64,000 nt of DNA, taken from Hyalangium versicolor (lineage in GTDB: Bacteria > Myxococcota > Myxococcia > Myxococcales > Myxococcaceae). Shown here piece by piece: positions 63,781 through 64,000 of the stretch. The notes below the pieces were generated by a model that saw only the letters and a program-made list of their open reading frames with translations, was not told the origin of the DNA and ran no database searches. The translations under genes were made by a program, and so were the position numbers. How positions within the stretch are numbered: position 1 is the first letter of the stretch; each line of letters starts with the position of its first letter. The stretch lies in NCBI RefSeq assembly GCF_020103695.1, contig NZ_JAHXBF010000001.1:868001-932000 (forward strand), written 5' to 3'.

Positions 63781-64000
63781 ATGTCCGAGACACGGCAGCG
63801 CCTCCTCAGAACCACGCTCATCCTCGCAGGCCTGGGGGCCACGCTGGGCTCCGCGCTCGATGGCATCCACTCGCACTTCGGAGCGTTGAGCTACACCAGC
63901 CCGTTCTTCGCTCAGGCCGCCTGGTGGGTCCCGCTGCTCTTTTCCGGAGCCTACGCAGGAGGCGTCGCGCGGCCGTGGCTCGGGCGAGATCCGGCTCCCA
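63781..64000 (+). CDS. INSIG-like membrane protein, 3' end outside window
   Basis: The first 73 codons are visible. The protein has a polar start (MSETRQRLLR), a hydrophobic segment (TTLILAGLGATLGSALDGIHSHFG) and a second segment with AAWWVPLLFSGAYAGG. The order of a glycine-rich helix and an AWWVP motif, then an acidic/arginine turn (ARPWLGRD), resembles the INSIG (insulin-induced gene) domain known from eukaryotes and from a few bacteria. The open frame continues past the window. Too little is seen to be sure. Confidence 0.5.
   Translation, partial: MSETRQRLLRTTLILAGLGATLGSALDGIHSHFGALSYTSPFFAQAAWWVPLLFSGAYAGGVARPWLGRDPAP

Overview
The window is about 64 kb of high-GC chromosomal DNA. Its gene content points to a myxobacterium (Myxococcota, most likely a Cystobacterineae/Archangium-like lineage). 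The reasons are several Ser/Thr kinases fused to ATPase or TPR modules, sigma-54 activators, many hybrid histidine kinases, a giant NACHT-WD40 protein, lipoproteins of unknown function, and heavy use of overlapping ATGA start/stop junctions. The genus assignment is inference; no rRNA or other typing marker is present.

Layout. 1-5.1 kb: the 5' part of a glutamate dehydrogenase, tRNA-Thr(CGT) with a strong terminator, a DoxX-type membrane protein, a pirin and an M4 metalloprotease without an obvious signal peptide. 5.5-8.4 kb: a flavin reductase, Fe superoxide dismutase and a GAF-type sigma-54 activator. 8.6-11.3 kb: a tightly coupled four-gene unit (47-aa small protein, KAS III-like enzyme, acyltransferase, FabI-like SDR) in which two enzymes lack a canonical catalytic residue. 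11.3-18.6 kb: a PknK-like kinase, a TolC-hairpin mini-protein, and a phosphorelay set (globin-coupled histidine kinase, double receiver, receiver-kinase). 18.7-25.8 kb: a membrane-fused spermidine-synthase-like protein, a newly seen 48-aa membrane protein, an NtrC-type regulator, a DASS transporter, a triple-USP protein and a CBS protein. 26-28 kb: a TPP riboswitch and thiC. 28-39 kb: a hybrid kinase, a kinase-TPR protein, a Cys-rich secreted protein, a DUF4870-type protein, moaA, an HD-GYP response regulator and thiO.

39-50.5 kb is the most unusual region. It holds an Rpn-like PD-(D/E)XK nuclease gene convergent with a four-gene minus-strand row: two tandem trypsin-like exported proteases, a 2191-aa nitrilase-NACHT-pentapeptide-WD40-ATPase fusion, and an ATPase-calcineurin phosphoesterase. 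The WD40 array has twelve 42-residue units that are almost identical except at a few fixed positions. This is the hallmark of rapidly diversifying recognition repeats, so the region looks like a STAND/NLR-like conflict (immunity) system.

50.5-58 kb: a complete histidine operon (hisG-D-C-H-A-B-F-N-IE) behind a leader peptide with a run of His codons and a strong intrinsic terminator, the signature of his attenuation. 58-64 kb: a polysaccharide deacetylase, a MarR regulator, a small metallophosphoesterase, a lipoprotein toxin-like/immunity-like pair, and the first 73 codons of a membrane protein resembling INSIG.

All coordinates, motifs and hairpins were read directly from the sequence. Family names come from motif recognition only; no database search was possible.
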